Assembly (NCBI GenBank): GCA_029245905.1
Contig: JAQWOJ010000058.1
Coordinates: 1-35,535, forward strand
Reading direction: 5' to 3'
DNA: 35,535 nt
From: Gammaproteobacteria bacterium
GTDB lineage: Bacteria > Pseudomonadota > Gammaproteobacteria > Pseudomonadales > Pseudohongiellaceae
Part shown: piece after piece, positions 15,588-23,247 of the stretch
How positions within the stretch are numbered: position 1 is the stretch's first letter
How the letters are laid out: each line of letters opens with the position of its first letter
Translations under genes and position numbers: made by a program
Notes under the pieces: generated by a model
Databases searched by the model: none
What the model was told of the DNA's origin: nothing
What the model saw: only the letters and a program-made list of their open reading frames with translations

Positions 15588-16586
15588 ATGGAGCTTGAAG
15601 AATTAGAAAAGCGCTTACTTCCTTTCAGTCGTTTTCATTATGAGGACGAGAGTGTTGAGATAATTGATGTTTTTCGAATGCCTGGGCATGCGGGTTTTTC
15701 TTACGGCTTTGGTGTTAAGAAAGACAATAACGTTGAGAATTGGTACATAAGGCTTCCCCCTCCGGGGGTTAAACTACAAGGCACTGCGGACGTTCTCCGA
15801 CAGGTAGCGGTCTTGAATGTGTTGCCCGACTCAATTCCACACTGCCGCATTAAATGGTCTGGTGATGATCTTTATTGGTTCGGCAGTCCATATTTTGTTG
15901 TTGAAAAACTGGAGGGCGATGTAGTTCGCTCGAAGGCAGACTGGGTAAGAAGTTTGGCTGAGGAGACTCGCGTAGCTATGGCGAGGCAAGCGATTCAAGC
16001 TATGGTGGACATTCATAGATTAGACCCGACCCTGGTTCCCTATTTAGGTCAGTCTCTTATGTTAGAAAACGATGTCCACAGGTGGGATCGTTTCGCAGAG
16101 AAGGCGGCGGAACCCGCCAAGCTAAAGTTAGTTCCAGAAATCAAACGGCTTCTTCTTTCGCATATGCCAAGGCGCGCTAACGTCGGTATATTCCATGGAG
16201 ACTTTCAGTGGTCGAATCTTTTTTATTGTGAGAAAGGGGGATTACTCGCAGTTATAGATTGGGAGTTGGTTGGGATAGGTTCGACACTGAATGACATTGG
16301 TTGGTTTGCCACGTTCAACGATCCAGAGGCATGGAATGATGCGGACCATAATCAACATATCATGCCTAGAGCTAAAGATCTGATTGCAATGTACGAGGAG
16401 GCTTGGGGCGAAGAGCTAGCAGAAATTTCCTGGTTCAGAGCTTTAGCCGCATACAAGTTTGCAATAATTACTGGCTTTAATTTAATGCTGCATCGTCGAG
16501 GTAAGCGGTATGACCCCGCATGGGAAACAACCAAAGACTCGACAGAATCTCTCTTGCACCGAGCATATTCGCTGCTGACCGAGTAG
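15588..16586 (+). CDS. Phosphotransferase family protein (APH/choline-kinase fold)
   Basis: The 332-residue cytoplasmic protein has the kinase-like phosphotransferase fold. The catalytic loop H-G-D-F-Q-W-S-N is at about 203-210 and the metal-binding V-I-D-W-E at about 222-226. The nucleotide-loop region G-F-S-Y-G-F near residue 36 is weak. Homologues annotated as aminoglycoside phosphotransferases in such genomes are often acyl-CoA-dehydrogenase-associated or small-alcohol kinases, so resistance should not be inferred. The ATG at 15588 was chosen; the in-frame TTG at 15543 has no binding site in front of it. A GGAGGG at 15545-15550 has no start codon at suitable distance in this frame. It is divergent from the dehydratase and 73 bases before the flavin-dehydrogenase pair, so it could be cotranscribed with them. 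Confidence 0.8.
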   Translation: MELEELEKRLLPFSRFHYEDESVEIIDVFRMPGHAGFSYGFGVKKDNNVENWYIRLPPPGVKLQGTADVLRQVAVLNVLPDSIPHCRIKWSGDDLYWFGSPYFVVEKLEGDVVRSKADWVRSLAEETRVAMARQAIQAMVDIHRLDPTLVPYLGQSLMLENDVHRWDRFAEKAAEPAKLKLVPEIKRLLLSHMPRRANVGIFHGDFQWSNLFYCEKGGLLAVIDWELVGIGSTLNDIGWFATFNDPEAWNDADHNQHIMPRAKDLIAMYEEAWGEELAEISWFRALAAYKFAIITGFNLMLHRRGKRYDPAWETTKDSTESLLHRAYSLLTE

Positions 16587-16659
16587 CCATTATTGATCCA
16601 TGACTGCTACACTATCGTTACTCACAGCATGTTTGTCTTTTTCTCTCCCGGGGGGCTAA

Positions 16660-17241
16660 ATGGGGAAGGACTTTATAACTCGCAGAGCTTTCTTAGGCTC
16701 CGTGAAAAGCTCGGTCGGCAAATCAATCATAGTGCTTTCATCTTCGGCTATCGTTGCGGCATGCAGGGATTCCAAGTTTGCGAGAGCGGCAGGTGAGGCG
16801 TTTGTAAACCTTAACGAAACAGAAGCTTCAGAATTTGACGCTATTGCAGGAAGAATTCTGCCTTCTACAACTTCGCCCGGGGCCAAAGAAGCGGGAGTGG
16901 TTTACTTTATCGATAATGTGCTTGACGATAGCCGCAGTGCCGAGTTTGATGTGTTGAAAAAAGGTCTCCAAGAGTTACGAGCAAGCGCCTCCCAAAAATT
17001 CAACTCCCCTAATTTTTTCTCTCTGAATGAAGCGCAGCAAGATTCGCTTCTAAGGCAGGCTGAAAGTACTGCTTTTTTTTCTACGATGCGCTATCTAGTT
17101 ATAGCTGGCATGTTTGCCTTGCCGGAGTACGGAGGCAACAAAGATTCAGTTGGTTACGATTTGATGGGTTTCGATGATCGACACAGTTGGCTCTCGCCCT
17201 ATGGGTATTACGATGCTGATTATCTAGAGAAGGGTGAGTAG
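16660..17241 (+). CDS. Gluconate 2-dehydrogenase subunit 3 family protein (small Tat-targeted subunit)
   Basis: The 193-residue product matches the gluconate 2-dehydrogenase subunit 3 family. Its N-terminus carries a clear twin-arginine signal, T-R-R-A-F-L-G at residues 8-14, followed by a hydrophobic segment. Later come the typical A-G-R-I-L-P-S, G-A-K-E-A-G-V-V-Y-F-I-D and the C-terminal G-Y-D-L-M-G-F. In known complexes this small subunit pairs with the flavoprotein and carries it through the Tat system, since the large subunit has no signal of its own. That fits here: the GMC gene begins two bases after this stop, on the same strand. A lipobox-like A-A-C follows the hydrophobic stretch near residue 35, so it may be lipid-anchored. 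No cytochrome c subunit gene is adjacent. Confidence 0.88.
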   Translation: MGKDFITRRAFLGSVKSSVGKSIIVLSSSAIVAACRDSKFARAAGEAFVNLNETEASEFDAIAGRILPSTTSPGAKEAGVVYFIDNVLDDSRSAEFDVLKKGLQELRASASQKFNSPNFFSLNEAQQDSLLRQAESTAFFSTMRYLVIAGMFALPEYGGNKDSVGYDLMGFDDRHSWLSPYGYYDADYLEKGE

Positions 17242-17243
17242 GA

Positions 17244-18914
17244 ATGGCTGAACTAAAGTCCATCAGTTTTAGCACTAGAGAAGAAGTTGATTTTGTAGTG
17301 ATCGGTTCGGGATCCGCAGGCGGTATTATCGCAAAAGAATTAGCGACGGCGGGTCATTCTGTTGTTGTGTTAGAGCAGGGCCCTTATTTACAGGCGTCAG
17401 ATTTTAAGCATGATGAGTGGGGCTATGAGCACAATTACGATTTAACGTGGAGCGCGAGAAAAGGAAACGTACAAACCTTCCGCAAGAACGAAAATGAAGA
17501 AGCGGAACCTCGGGAAGCCGTGCTGCGTTATGCACACAATGTGGGTGGCAGTAGCGTACATTATTCAGGAAACTTCTGGCGCCTGCGCCCAATTGATTTT
17601 AACGAAGCCAGTGTCCGCGGGACAATCCCAGGGACTAACTTTGTGGACTGGCCTATTACCTACGAAGATTTGGAGCCTTATTATACCAAGGTTGATTGGG
17701 AAATTGGCGTCTCTGGTCTGCAGGGCCCTTGGGATCCGTATCGCTCAAGAGATTACCCGTGCCCCCCAATGCCCATTAAGGGCTCAGATGTCTTATTGGA
17801 AAGGGCCGCAAAAAGCTTGGGTTTAAATCCTTATCCGGCCCCAGTGGCAATACTCTCTGCGCCTCACAATGGTAGGCCGGGTTGCATTCATTGTGGGTAC
17901 TGCAATGGTTATGGTTGTGAGGTGAATGCGAAATCCTCTTCAATGGTGGCGATGATTCCGCTGGCGCTAGCATCTGGTAACTGTGAACTTCGAACTATGG
18001 CAACCGTGTCCCGGATTAATACGAATGATGGCGGTCGAGTGAATGAAGTGGTGTATTTTGATTCAAACGGCGTTGAGCAAGCTCAAAAAACTAGAGCAGC
18101 GGTCGTATGCGCTAACGGTGCAGAAACCCCAAGACTCCTTTTAATGTCTTCTTCGAATATTTTTCCTGACGGACTGGCTAATTCTAGTGGATCAGTTGGA
18201 CAGAATCTTATGTTCAATGGATACTCTTCTGTGACAGGTTTGTTTGACGAGCCAGTTAACGCCTGGAAAAGCATACCAGCTACTCGCGTAGTGCATGATT
18301 TCTATGAGCTGGATCCCTCTTTAGGGTTCTACGGCGGCGGGGGTATTGATGGTCGCCATCCTTCAGCCGGAACGCCATTGAAATTTGCCTTAGGTGCCCA
18401 TGATTTATTTGGTGGGCCGAATTGGGGGGGTGAATTCAAAGATAGTTTAGCGTTTCAATTTTCTCATTGCGCTGCTTTTGACGGTCATACTACTTCTTTG
18501 CCTTTGTCTTCAAATAACGTGACACTTGACCCAGTATATAAAGATAGTTTTGGGAGGCCGGCGATTCGTTGTACCTATATGGATCACCCAGACGATCTGT
18601 CCACGATGAAATGGTTTAAGGATAAGAGTATTGAATTGATGGAGGCCGCGGGAGCAGCCCGTATTAGCGGGTCCTACCCTGAATCTGGGCAATCGGGGAA
18701 TGTGCACTTACTAGGTACTTGCCGAATGGGATCCGATCCCGCTAATTCTGTTATAAATGCAGGCCACCGAGCACATGATGTTCCTAACTTGTTCACATGT
18801 GATGGCAGTTCATTGGTGACTTCAAGTCGCGGCCAACCCACTATGACTATCATGGCCCTAGCCTTTCGCGCGGCAGATCTAATCAATGAAGCAGCAAGAA
18901 GGAACGAAATTTAG
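17244..18914 (+). CDS. GMC-family flavin dehydrogenase, large subunit (gluconate/glucose dehydrogenase type)
   Basis: The 556-residue protein is a glucose-methanol-choline family flavoprotein. The FAD-binding G-S-G-S-A-G-G is at 21-27, N-V-G-G-S-S-V-H-Y near 99-107, and the C-terminal catalytic region has H-L-L-G-T-C-R-M-G and R-G-Q-P-T-M-T-I-M-A-L. It probably oxidises a sugar or sugar acid in the periplasm, in complex with the preceding subunit. Cys214, Cys217, Cys220 and Cys225 form C-x2-C-x2-C-x4-C, a likely iron-sulfur ligand set; bacterial FAD glucose dehydrogenases of this complex type carry a 3Fe-4S cluster in this region. It has no signal peptide of its own, as expected for a hitch-hiker substrate of the Tat system. 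The start follows the previous stop by two bases. The physiological electron acceptor gene (usually a cytochrome c subunit) is not seen nearby. Confidence 0.9.
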   Translation: MAELKSISFSTREEVDFVVIGSGSAGGIIAKELATAGHSVVVLEQGPYLQASDFKHDEWGYEHNYDLTWSARKGNVQTFRKNENEEAEPREAVLRYAHNVGGSSVHYSGNFWRLRPIDFNEASVRGTIPGTNFVDWPITYEDLEPYYTKVDWEIGVSGLQGPWDPYRSRDYPCPPMPIKGSDVLLERAAKSLGLNPYPAPVAILSAPHNGRPGCIHCGYCNGYGCEVNAKSSSMVAMIPLALASGNCELRTMATVSRINTNDGGRVNEVVYFDSNGVEQAQKTRAAVVCANGAETPRLLLMSSSNIFPDGLANSSGSVGQNLMFNGYSSVTGLFDEPVNAWKSIPATRVVHDFYELDPSLGFYGGGGIDGRHPSAGTPLKFALGAHDLFGGPNWGGEFKDSLAFQFSHCAAFDGHTTSLPLSSNNVTLDPVYKDSFGRPAIRCTYMDHPDDLSTMKWFKDKSIELMEAAGAARISGSYPESGQSGNVHLLGTCRMGSDPANSVINAGHRAHDVPNLFTCDGSSLVTSSRGQPTMTIMALAFRAADLINEAARRNEI

Positions 18915-18973
18915 CTCTTTTCAAGAGTGCGGCGAACCCAAAGGCGTGAAAATCTCGATTTGCGGTTAACGCA

Positions 18974-19013
18974 ATGCCCTCTCTCGCAAGGGCATGCGCC
19001 GATCTGCTTTTTC
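18974..19013 (+). terminator. Possible terminator after the GMC gene
   Basis: ATGCCCT at 18974-18980 pairs with AGGGCAT at 18989-18995, with an extra GC pair beyond a bulged A. A short T run (CTTTTT) follows only after about 12 bases, so the match to a standard intrinsic terminator is loose. It lies between convergent genes. Confidence 0.4.
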
Positions 19014-19017
19014 CGTT

Positions 19018-19500
19018 TCAGTGCTGTTCGGAAGCAGTCTCGATGCTGGCGAAAATAGAATGGCTGCCATCTTTGTTGATAAGCAAGATATCGTAAGGCG
19101 TAAATCTATTTCCCATTTCCATACCAGGACCCCCGATTGGCATGCCTGGTACTGCTAGACCCATTGCTCCCGCTGGCGGAGATGCAAGAAATTGCGCAAT
19201 AAATTTTTCAGGAATGTGCCCCTCAAAATAATATCCGTCTTTATGCACGGCCGTATGGCAAGAACGCCATTCATTCTTTAAGCCGAACTCGTCTTTGAGC
19301 TTTTGGATATCGACCGGGTGGTGGAATGCAGTGGAATAACCATTTTCATTCATGTGGTCTATCCAACCGTTGCAACAACCGCAGGTCGGCTCTTTATAAA
19401 CGTTCAGGACGACATCGTCGATCGACTGTGCGCTGACCGCAGATTGCGTGATACTTAACCAAGTAGCAAAAGCGAAATTTGTAGCTATATGTAACCTCAT
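19018..19500 (-). CDS. DUF411 family exported metal-binding-type protein
   Basis: The 160-residue product is a DUF411 protein: signal peptide about 1-24 (ends V-S-A-Q), then V-Y-K-E-P-T-C-G-C-C-N-G-W with Cys40, Cys42 and Cys43, and a further Cys in R-S-C-H-T-A. The family is small, periplasmic and often found with copper-handling genes, and the Cys set together with C-terminal Met/His residues (M-P-I-G-G-P-G-M-E-M) suggests copper or another soft metal. That role is inferred from family context. Here no copper pump or oxidase gene is adjacent; the neighbours are a lactonase-like gene upstream and the GMC gene downstream (convergent). GGAG lies about six bases before the ATG. The gap of 110 bases to the lactonase-like gene leaves cotranscription open. 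Confidence 0.85.
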   Translation of the reverse strand: MRLHIATNFAFATWLSITQSAVSAQSIDDVVLNVYKEPTCGCCNGWIDHMNENGYSTAFHHPVDIQKLKDEFGLKNEWRSCHTAVHKDGYYFEGHIPEKFIAQFLASPPAGAMGLAVPGMPIGGPGMEMGNRFTPYDILLINKDGSHSIFASIETASEQH

Positions 19501-19610
19501 GATTGGCTCCGTTACTAATTTTTTATGAGTGCCTGTCCCAGAATCTAACTACCGCGAAACTTGAGAGTAGGCAGTATACGGCGGTTTTCGGTATTTAGAA
19601 GGCTGTGGGC

Positions 19611-20621
19611 TCAAGGAATCTCTCCGCGGGTACTTAATTGAATGCGATAAAGTCCTGTTCGAGCTGTCATATAGAGGGTAGAACCGTCGTCGCCCCACGC
19701 AACATTTGCAGGCACCTCGTCCGGCTTAATCGTACCAAGGTGGGAGCCGTCTGGATCAAAAATCCATACTCCTCCAGGACCTGTGGCAAAAATATTACCG
19801 CTCTCATCAACTTTCATCCCGTCAGCTGCGCCGGTCTCCGTTTGATCGTTAGCGTCGAAGAAAATTCTGGGGTTACCAATAATTCCGTGAATGACAGTGT
19901 AGGCATACCAAACCTTGTTTTCGGCATCTGAATTCGCTACGTAGAGCGTCTCTTCATCCGGTGAGAATGCCAAACCGTTCGGCCGCGTTTGGTTCCTTTC
20001 TAACAGTTGAATTTCTCCGTCAGGGCTCAGCCTATAGATCCCGTTATAATCAAGTTCCCGCAGTGGGTCATTTTCCAGTTCAGCGAGGCCGTAAGATGGG
20101 TCAGTGAAATATAACCATCCGTTGCTATGCGAGGCAACATCGTTGGGACTGTTTAAGCGCATATCTCTGTAGCGATCAACTAACGTTGTGCGGTCGCCAT
20201 TAGTTTCTAACCGGGAAACTCTCCTATAGCCGTGTTCCATTAATATCAGCCTACCTTCCTCATCAAGAGTGAGGCCGTTTGAGCCGACGGATGGATGGTC
20301 TGATTCTTCAGCATACACAGGTTGAATGAAAGGCTTCGCCCCGGCCTCTTCGCTCCAGGAGTAGATCGTGTTACCGCGAACGTCGCTAAAGTAAAGTCGC
20401 TCGTTACGTGCATCCCAAACCGGGCCTTCGGTAAAAGTGAAACCTTCAGCGAGTTTTTGTATGTTGGCGTCCGCTGGAATCAAGGCGTCAATTCGTGGAT
20501 CGTTGCGCTCAATAGTGCCTGCATTATTTTTAATGTTAACTTCAGAGTTACCGTCAGCGCCGCAGGTGGAGAGCAATAATCCGGTTAGTCCGACGACAGT
20601 AATTTTTTTCGCACGATTCAT
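19611..20621 (-). CDS. SMP-30/gluconolactonase family lipoprotein
   Basis: The 336-residue protein is an SMP-30/gluconolactonase/LRE family propeller. Typical motifs are T-E-G-P-V-W-D near the N-terminal end of the propeller (metal-binding Glu), F-S-D-V-R-G-N, S-P-N-D-V-A, Y-F-T-D-P-S-Y-G, R-P-N-G-L-A-F-S-P-D-E, L-Y-V-A-N-S-D and D-G-M-K-V-D-E-S-G-N. Known members hydrolyse sugar lactones to aldonic acids using a divalent metal. The N-terminus has a lipobox, L-L-S-T-C with Cys20, so it is probably anchored to a membrane. The ATG at 20621 follows GGGAGAG by five bases; the upstream ATG at 20639 overlaps the stop of the MBL-fold gene and has no better site. It is cotranscribed with that gene, 14 bases away. 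Confidence 0.88.
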   Translation of the reverse strand: MNRAKKITVVGLTGLLLSTCGADGNSEVNIKNNAGTIERNDPRIDALIPADANIQKLAEGFTFTEGPVWDARNERLYFSDVRGNTIYSWSEEAGAKPFIQPVYAEESDHPSVGSNGLTLDEEGRLILMEHGYRRVSRLETNGDRTTLVDRYRDMRLNSPNDVASHSNGWLYFTDPSYGLAELENDPLRELDYNGIYRLSPDGEIQLLERNQTRPNGLAFSPDEETLYVANSDAENKVWYAYTVIHGIIGNPRIFFDANDQTETGAADGMKVDESGNIFATGPGGVWIFDPDGSHLGTIKPDEVPANVAWGDDGSTLYMTARTGLYRIQLSTRGEIP

Positions 20622-20626
20622 AAGAT

Positions 20627-20633
20627 CTCTCCC
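20627..20633 (-). promoter_or_regulatory. Ribosome binding site deciding the lactonase start
   Basis: On the minus strand GGGAGAG lies five bases before the ATG at 20621. This makes it the likely start over the overlapping ATG at 20639. Confidence 0.65.
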
Positions 20634-20635
20634 AC

Positions 20636-21691
20636 TCATTGAATATTACCATCCCATATATCATACATACGTTGGACTGCTTCCTCATTAGCACCAAGCT
20701 GATTAACGCCTAGGGCTTCCTCATGTTGTCTTAAGTCTGCCCGCGCCGCCGCCTCGTTGGCCGAGTAACCTAAATCTTTTAGTCTTCGAATTTCTTCAGT
20801 GAGGTCTGTGTAGTAGGCCTGAACATGAGAAATGCGCTCAATATCTGTAAAGCCGGGGCCGTGTCCTGGTAAAACAAGTTCTATGTCCAGACCTTTGAGA
20901 CCTTGCAGAGTGTCAGCCCATTCTGCAACGTAACCGTCCCCCATATAAGAGATCCCGCCGAGCATCATATCCCCGGTGAATACAATTTTTTCAGCTGGAA
21001 GGTAAATAGCTAAGTCGCCGCCGGTATGCGCACGACCAAAATAATGTAACTGGATTTCGCGGCCGCCTCTATACAGGGTCATCTTGTCTCTCAAAGTCTG
21101 TGTAGGTGGGGTAAAAACTATCTCTGACTGGGCTGCAACATGTCGCTGCCAATATGCTAACTCGCGCTGCAATTGATCTCGGTCATCATTGTCACTTGAG
21201 TTATCTAATGCTGCTTGCAGGCGACTAACTGTATTATCAAAGCGGGTAAGTGAAGACTGAAAAGTATGCTCATTTTCCGGATCTTCAGTGAGCTTTTCAT
21301 AAGTGACCTCATGACCAATTATCTCAATATTATTTCCAAAAGCGGGGGTCCCGTTTGAATGGTCATAGTGAAAGTGGGAATTAATCAGCGTAGTAACGGG
21401 TTTGTCTGTAACTGATTCAATCGAACTTAACAAAGCTCGGCCTGCTGCGGGTGTGATATGCGAATCAACAATTACTACATCATTGTCACGTTCAATAATT
21501 AAGGCATTACTCATTGTATAGATGTCGCCTGCTCCTGTGGCGAAATATACTCCGTCGGCAACTTTTTCTAGTCGGTGGGTATCGGTGTTGATGGTTTCTT
21601 GTGAATAACTGGCAAGATGAAAACCAGTGAGACTTAAAAAAAGGAGATAACTATGCCGAAATGTTTTAGGAATTCTGATGAGAGTCCGCAT
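20636..21691 (-). CDS. MBL-fold metallo-hydrolase, exported
   Basis: The 351-residue protein has the metallo-beta-lactamase fold. S-H-F-H-Y-D-H-S-N-G supplies His106, His108, Asp110 and His111; G-R-A-H-T-G-G-D, F-T-G-D-M-M-L and L-P-G-H-G-P supply the remaining metal ligands. A signal peptide of roughly 30 residues (ends A-S-Y-S-Q) predicts export. A polar helical stretch, about 140-190 (R-L-Q-A-A-L-D, then D-Q-L-Q-R-E-L), separates the first and later metal motifs. A strong AGGAGGT lies five bases before the ATG. Exported MBL-fold proteins of this type include class B lactamases, lactonases and quinol-linked hydrolases, so the sequence does not choose between them. Cotranscription with the lactone hydrolase suggests a role in the same ester/lactone chemistry, which is inference. 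Confidence 0.87.
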   Translation of the reverse strand: MRTLIRIPKTFRHSYLLFLSLTGFHLASYSQETINTDTHRLEKVADGVYFATGAGDIYTMSNALIIERDNDVVIVDSHITPAAGRALLSSIESVTDKPVTTLINSHFHYDHSNGTPAFGNNIEIIGHEVTYEKLTEDPENEHTFQSSLTRFDNTVSRLQAALDNSSDNDDRDQLQRELAYWQRHVAAQSEIVFTPPTQTLRDKMTLYRGGREIQLHYFGRAHTGGDLAIYLPAEKIVFTGDMMLGGISYMGDGYVAEWADTLQGLKGLDIELVLPGHGPGFTDIERISHVQAYYTDLTEEIRRLKDLGYSANEAAARADLRQHEEALGVNQLGANEEAVQRMYDIWDGNIQ

Positions 21692-21855
21692 CTAGCACCT
21701 CCTTGAATATTCACTTTTTGGTAAATTAAAATCGTTTATGGTAATGAATATACTCGCCCCGCATTAATATTGCATCCTCGCTCTTGAGTTTTGATAGAAA
21801 AATTGGTTTTTATAAGGCAAACTTCAGGAAAATTAGCCCAGAGAGGAGGCAAACG
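21692..21855. promoter_or_regulatory. Shared upstream region of divergent genes
   Basis: This 164-base stretch separates the MBL-fold gene (minus) from the DUF6152 gene (plus) and must hold both promoters. It is AT-rich (e.g. GGTAAATTAAAATCG), but I could not define convincing -35/-10 pairs or an operator palindrome by eye. Confidence 0.4.
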
Positions 21856-22299
21856 ATGAAGCAACTTCGTACTTTAATAATCTTGATGGGCTTAACGGTG
21901 CTCTTGCAATCGTCTTTGCGAAGCCATCATGCTTTTTCATCTGAGTTCGATATAGACAAGCCGATTGAGTTGCGCGGCGTGATTACCCGCATGGAATGGG
22001 TCAATCCTCACACTTGGTTGCATATGACTGCAACGTTAGAGGGTGAAGTTACAGAAGAGTGGATGTTGGAAGGTGGCACACCTAACACGCTTTTGCGTCA
22101 GGGCCTTACCGATAAAATTCTTCAGATTGGGACAGAGATTCTGGTTAGGGGATATCAAAGCAAGGACCCTGACTGCATCCCTAAATGCCGCGGTAGTGGT
22201 AGAGATATCACTTTCCTAGACGGGAGTAATATTTTTATGGGTTCCTCGGGCGTAGGAGCCCCTCCTGGTGGGTTTCCAGGTGATAACGAGAATCGATGA
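21856..22299 (+). CDS. DUF6152 family exported protein
   Basis: The 147-residue product is a DUF6152 protein. After a signal peptide (ends S-L-R-S), it has the family hallmark H-H-A-F-S-S-E-F-D, followed by G-V-I-T-R-M-E-W-V-N-P-H-T-W-L-H and later W-M-L-E-G-G-T-P-N-T-L-L-R-Q-G. The conserved His pair after the signal and the N-P-H-T-W-L-H motif could bind a metal, but no activity is known. GAGGAGG lies six bases before the ATG at 21856, so an upstream in-frame start at 21784 is unlikely. The C-terminal tail is Gly/Pro-rich (G-V-G-A-P-P-G-G-F-P-G-D). It heads a three-gene unit with paralogues D and E, with gaps of 49 and 35 bases. Confidence 0.88.
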   Translation: MKQLRTLIILMGLTVLLQSSLRSHHAFSSEFDIDKPIELRGVITRMEWVNPHTWLHMTATLEGEVTEEWMLEGGTPNTLLRQGLTDKILQIGTEILVRGYQSKDPDCIPKCRGSGRDITFLDGSNIFMGSSGVGAPPGGFPGDNENR

Positions 22300-22348
22300 A
22301 AGATGAGAGAAAAACTGTCAATCAAATGTACTAAGCAAGAGTAGGTTT

Positions 22349-23212
22349 ATGAAAACTCAAAATATTTTAATGCGATTTGCCTGCGTTATTACACTGGCGG
22401 CCTTGCTCCATTCGTGTTCACAAGAAGATTCTGTTAACAATGCGACTGTGGATTCGCTTGATCAATTTAACGAGCCTGTTACGCCTGATTTGAGTGGAAT
22501 TTGGCAGGCGGTTAACACTGCCAGCTGGAATTTGGAAGGACATACGGCTAGCAAAATGCCAGTGACTACCGTGCTCGGCGCATTGGGAGGGATTCCCGCG
22601 GGTATGAGTGTGGTTGAGGATGGTGAGATTCCCTACTTGCCAGACGCTCTTTCGCAGAGAGATACTAATCGTGCTGATTGGACAAATTTGGACCCGGTGG
22701 CTAAGTGCTATATCCCTGGCGTTCCGCGCTCAACATACATGCCATGGCCTCTTCAAATTCTTCAAACAGATACAGAGATATTTGTGGCGTATGAGTTCGG
22801 GAGTAACAGCCGGACCATCTTTATGGATAGACCGGGAACTGAAGCGCCCATACCATCTTGGATGGGATATTCTTTGGGTCGTTGGGAAGGGGATAGCTTA
22901 GTAGTGAATGTGACAAAACAAGTGGCCGACACCTGGTTAGACGCCTCTGGCAATTATCACGGGCCCAATCTTATGGTGGAGGAGCGTTACACTCTCATCG
23001 ATGAGAATCACATTCAATATGAGGCGACCATTAACGACCCTGAAGTTTATAGTAGACCTTGGAAGATCAGTATGCCTCTATACCGCAGGATAGAAGATAA
23101 TGCTCGCTTACTAGAATATAAGTGCGTCGAGTTTGGAGAAGATCTGCTTTATGATCATCTGCGAAAAGACTACGATGGACCGAAGGCATTAGACGGAAGT
23201 CTTAGAGAATAA
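22349..23212 (+). CDS. Exported lipoprotein of unknown function, divergent relative D of the repeated family
   Basis: This 287-residue protein has a lipobox (L-L-H-S-C, Cys23) after a short signal, so it is probably a membrane-anchored lipoprotein. It shares the skeleton of the unknown family but is the most divergent copy here: D-L-S-G-I-W-Q at the start, a single Cys in A-K-C-Y-I-P-G-V-P-R, then Q-I-L-Q-T, R-T-I-F-M-D, Y-S-L-G-R-W-E-G-D-S-L-V-V-N-V, V-E-E-R-Y, Y-E-A-T-I-N-D-P and a final Y-K-C-V-E-F in place of A-C-H-E-G-N-Y. The T-P-F-E-R-P and T-S-L-I-V-x-P-x-x-G segments are missing, which explains its shorter length. It is translated between DUF6152 and paralogue E. Function is unknown. 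Confidence 0.8.
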   Translation: MKTQNILMRFACVITLAALLHSCSQEDSVNNATVDSLDQFNEPVTPDLSGIWQAVNTASWNLEGHTASKMPVTTVLGALGGIPAGMSVVEDGEIPYLPDALSQRDTNRADWTNLDPVAKCYIPGVPRSTYMPWPLQILQTDTEIFVAYEFGSNSRTIFMDRPGTEAPIPSWMGYSLGRWEGDSLVVNVTKQVADTWLDASGNYHGPNLMVEERYTLIDENHIQYEATINDPEVYSRPWKISMPLYRRIEDNARLLEYKCVEFGEDLLYDHLRKDYDGPKALDGSLRE

Positions 23213-23247
23213 TCGCAAATTAAATCGCTGGAAATGAGGAAAATATA

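Noticed and set aside
15588-16586. Aminoglycoside resistance kinase
   Set aside because: Only the general phosphotransferase motifs are present; the family is broad and no resistance context is visible.
20636-21691. Beta-lactamase conferring antibiotic resistance
   Set aside because: The MBL fold is shared by many hydrolases, and cotranscription with a lactonase-like gene gives no resistance context.
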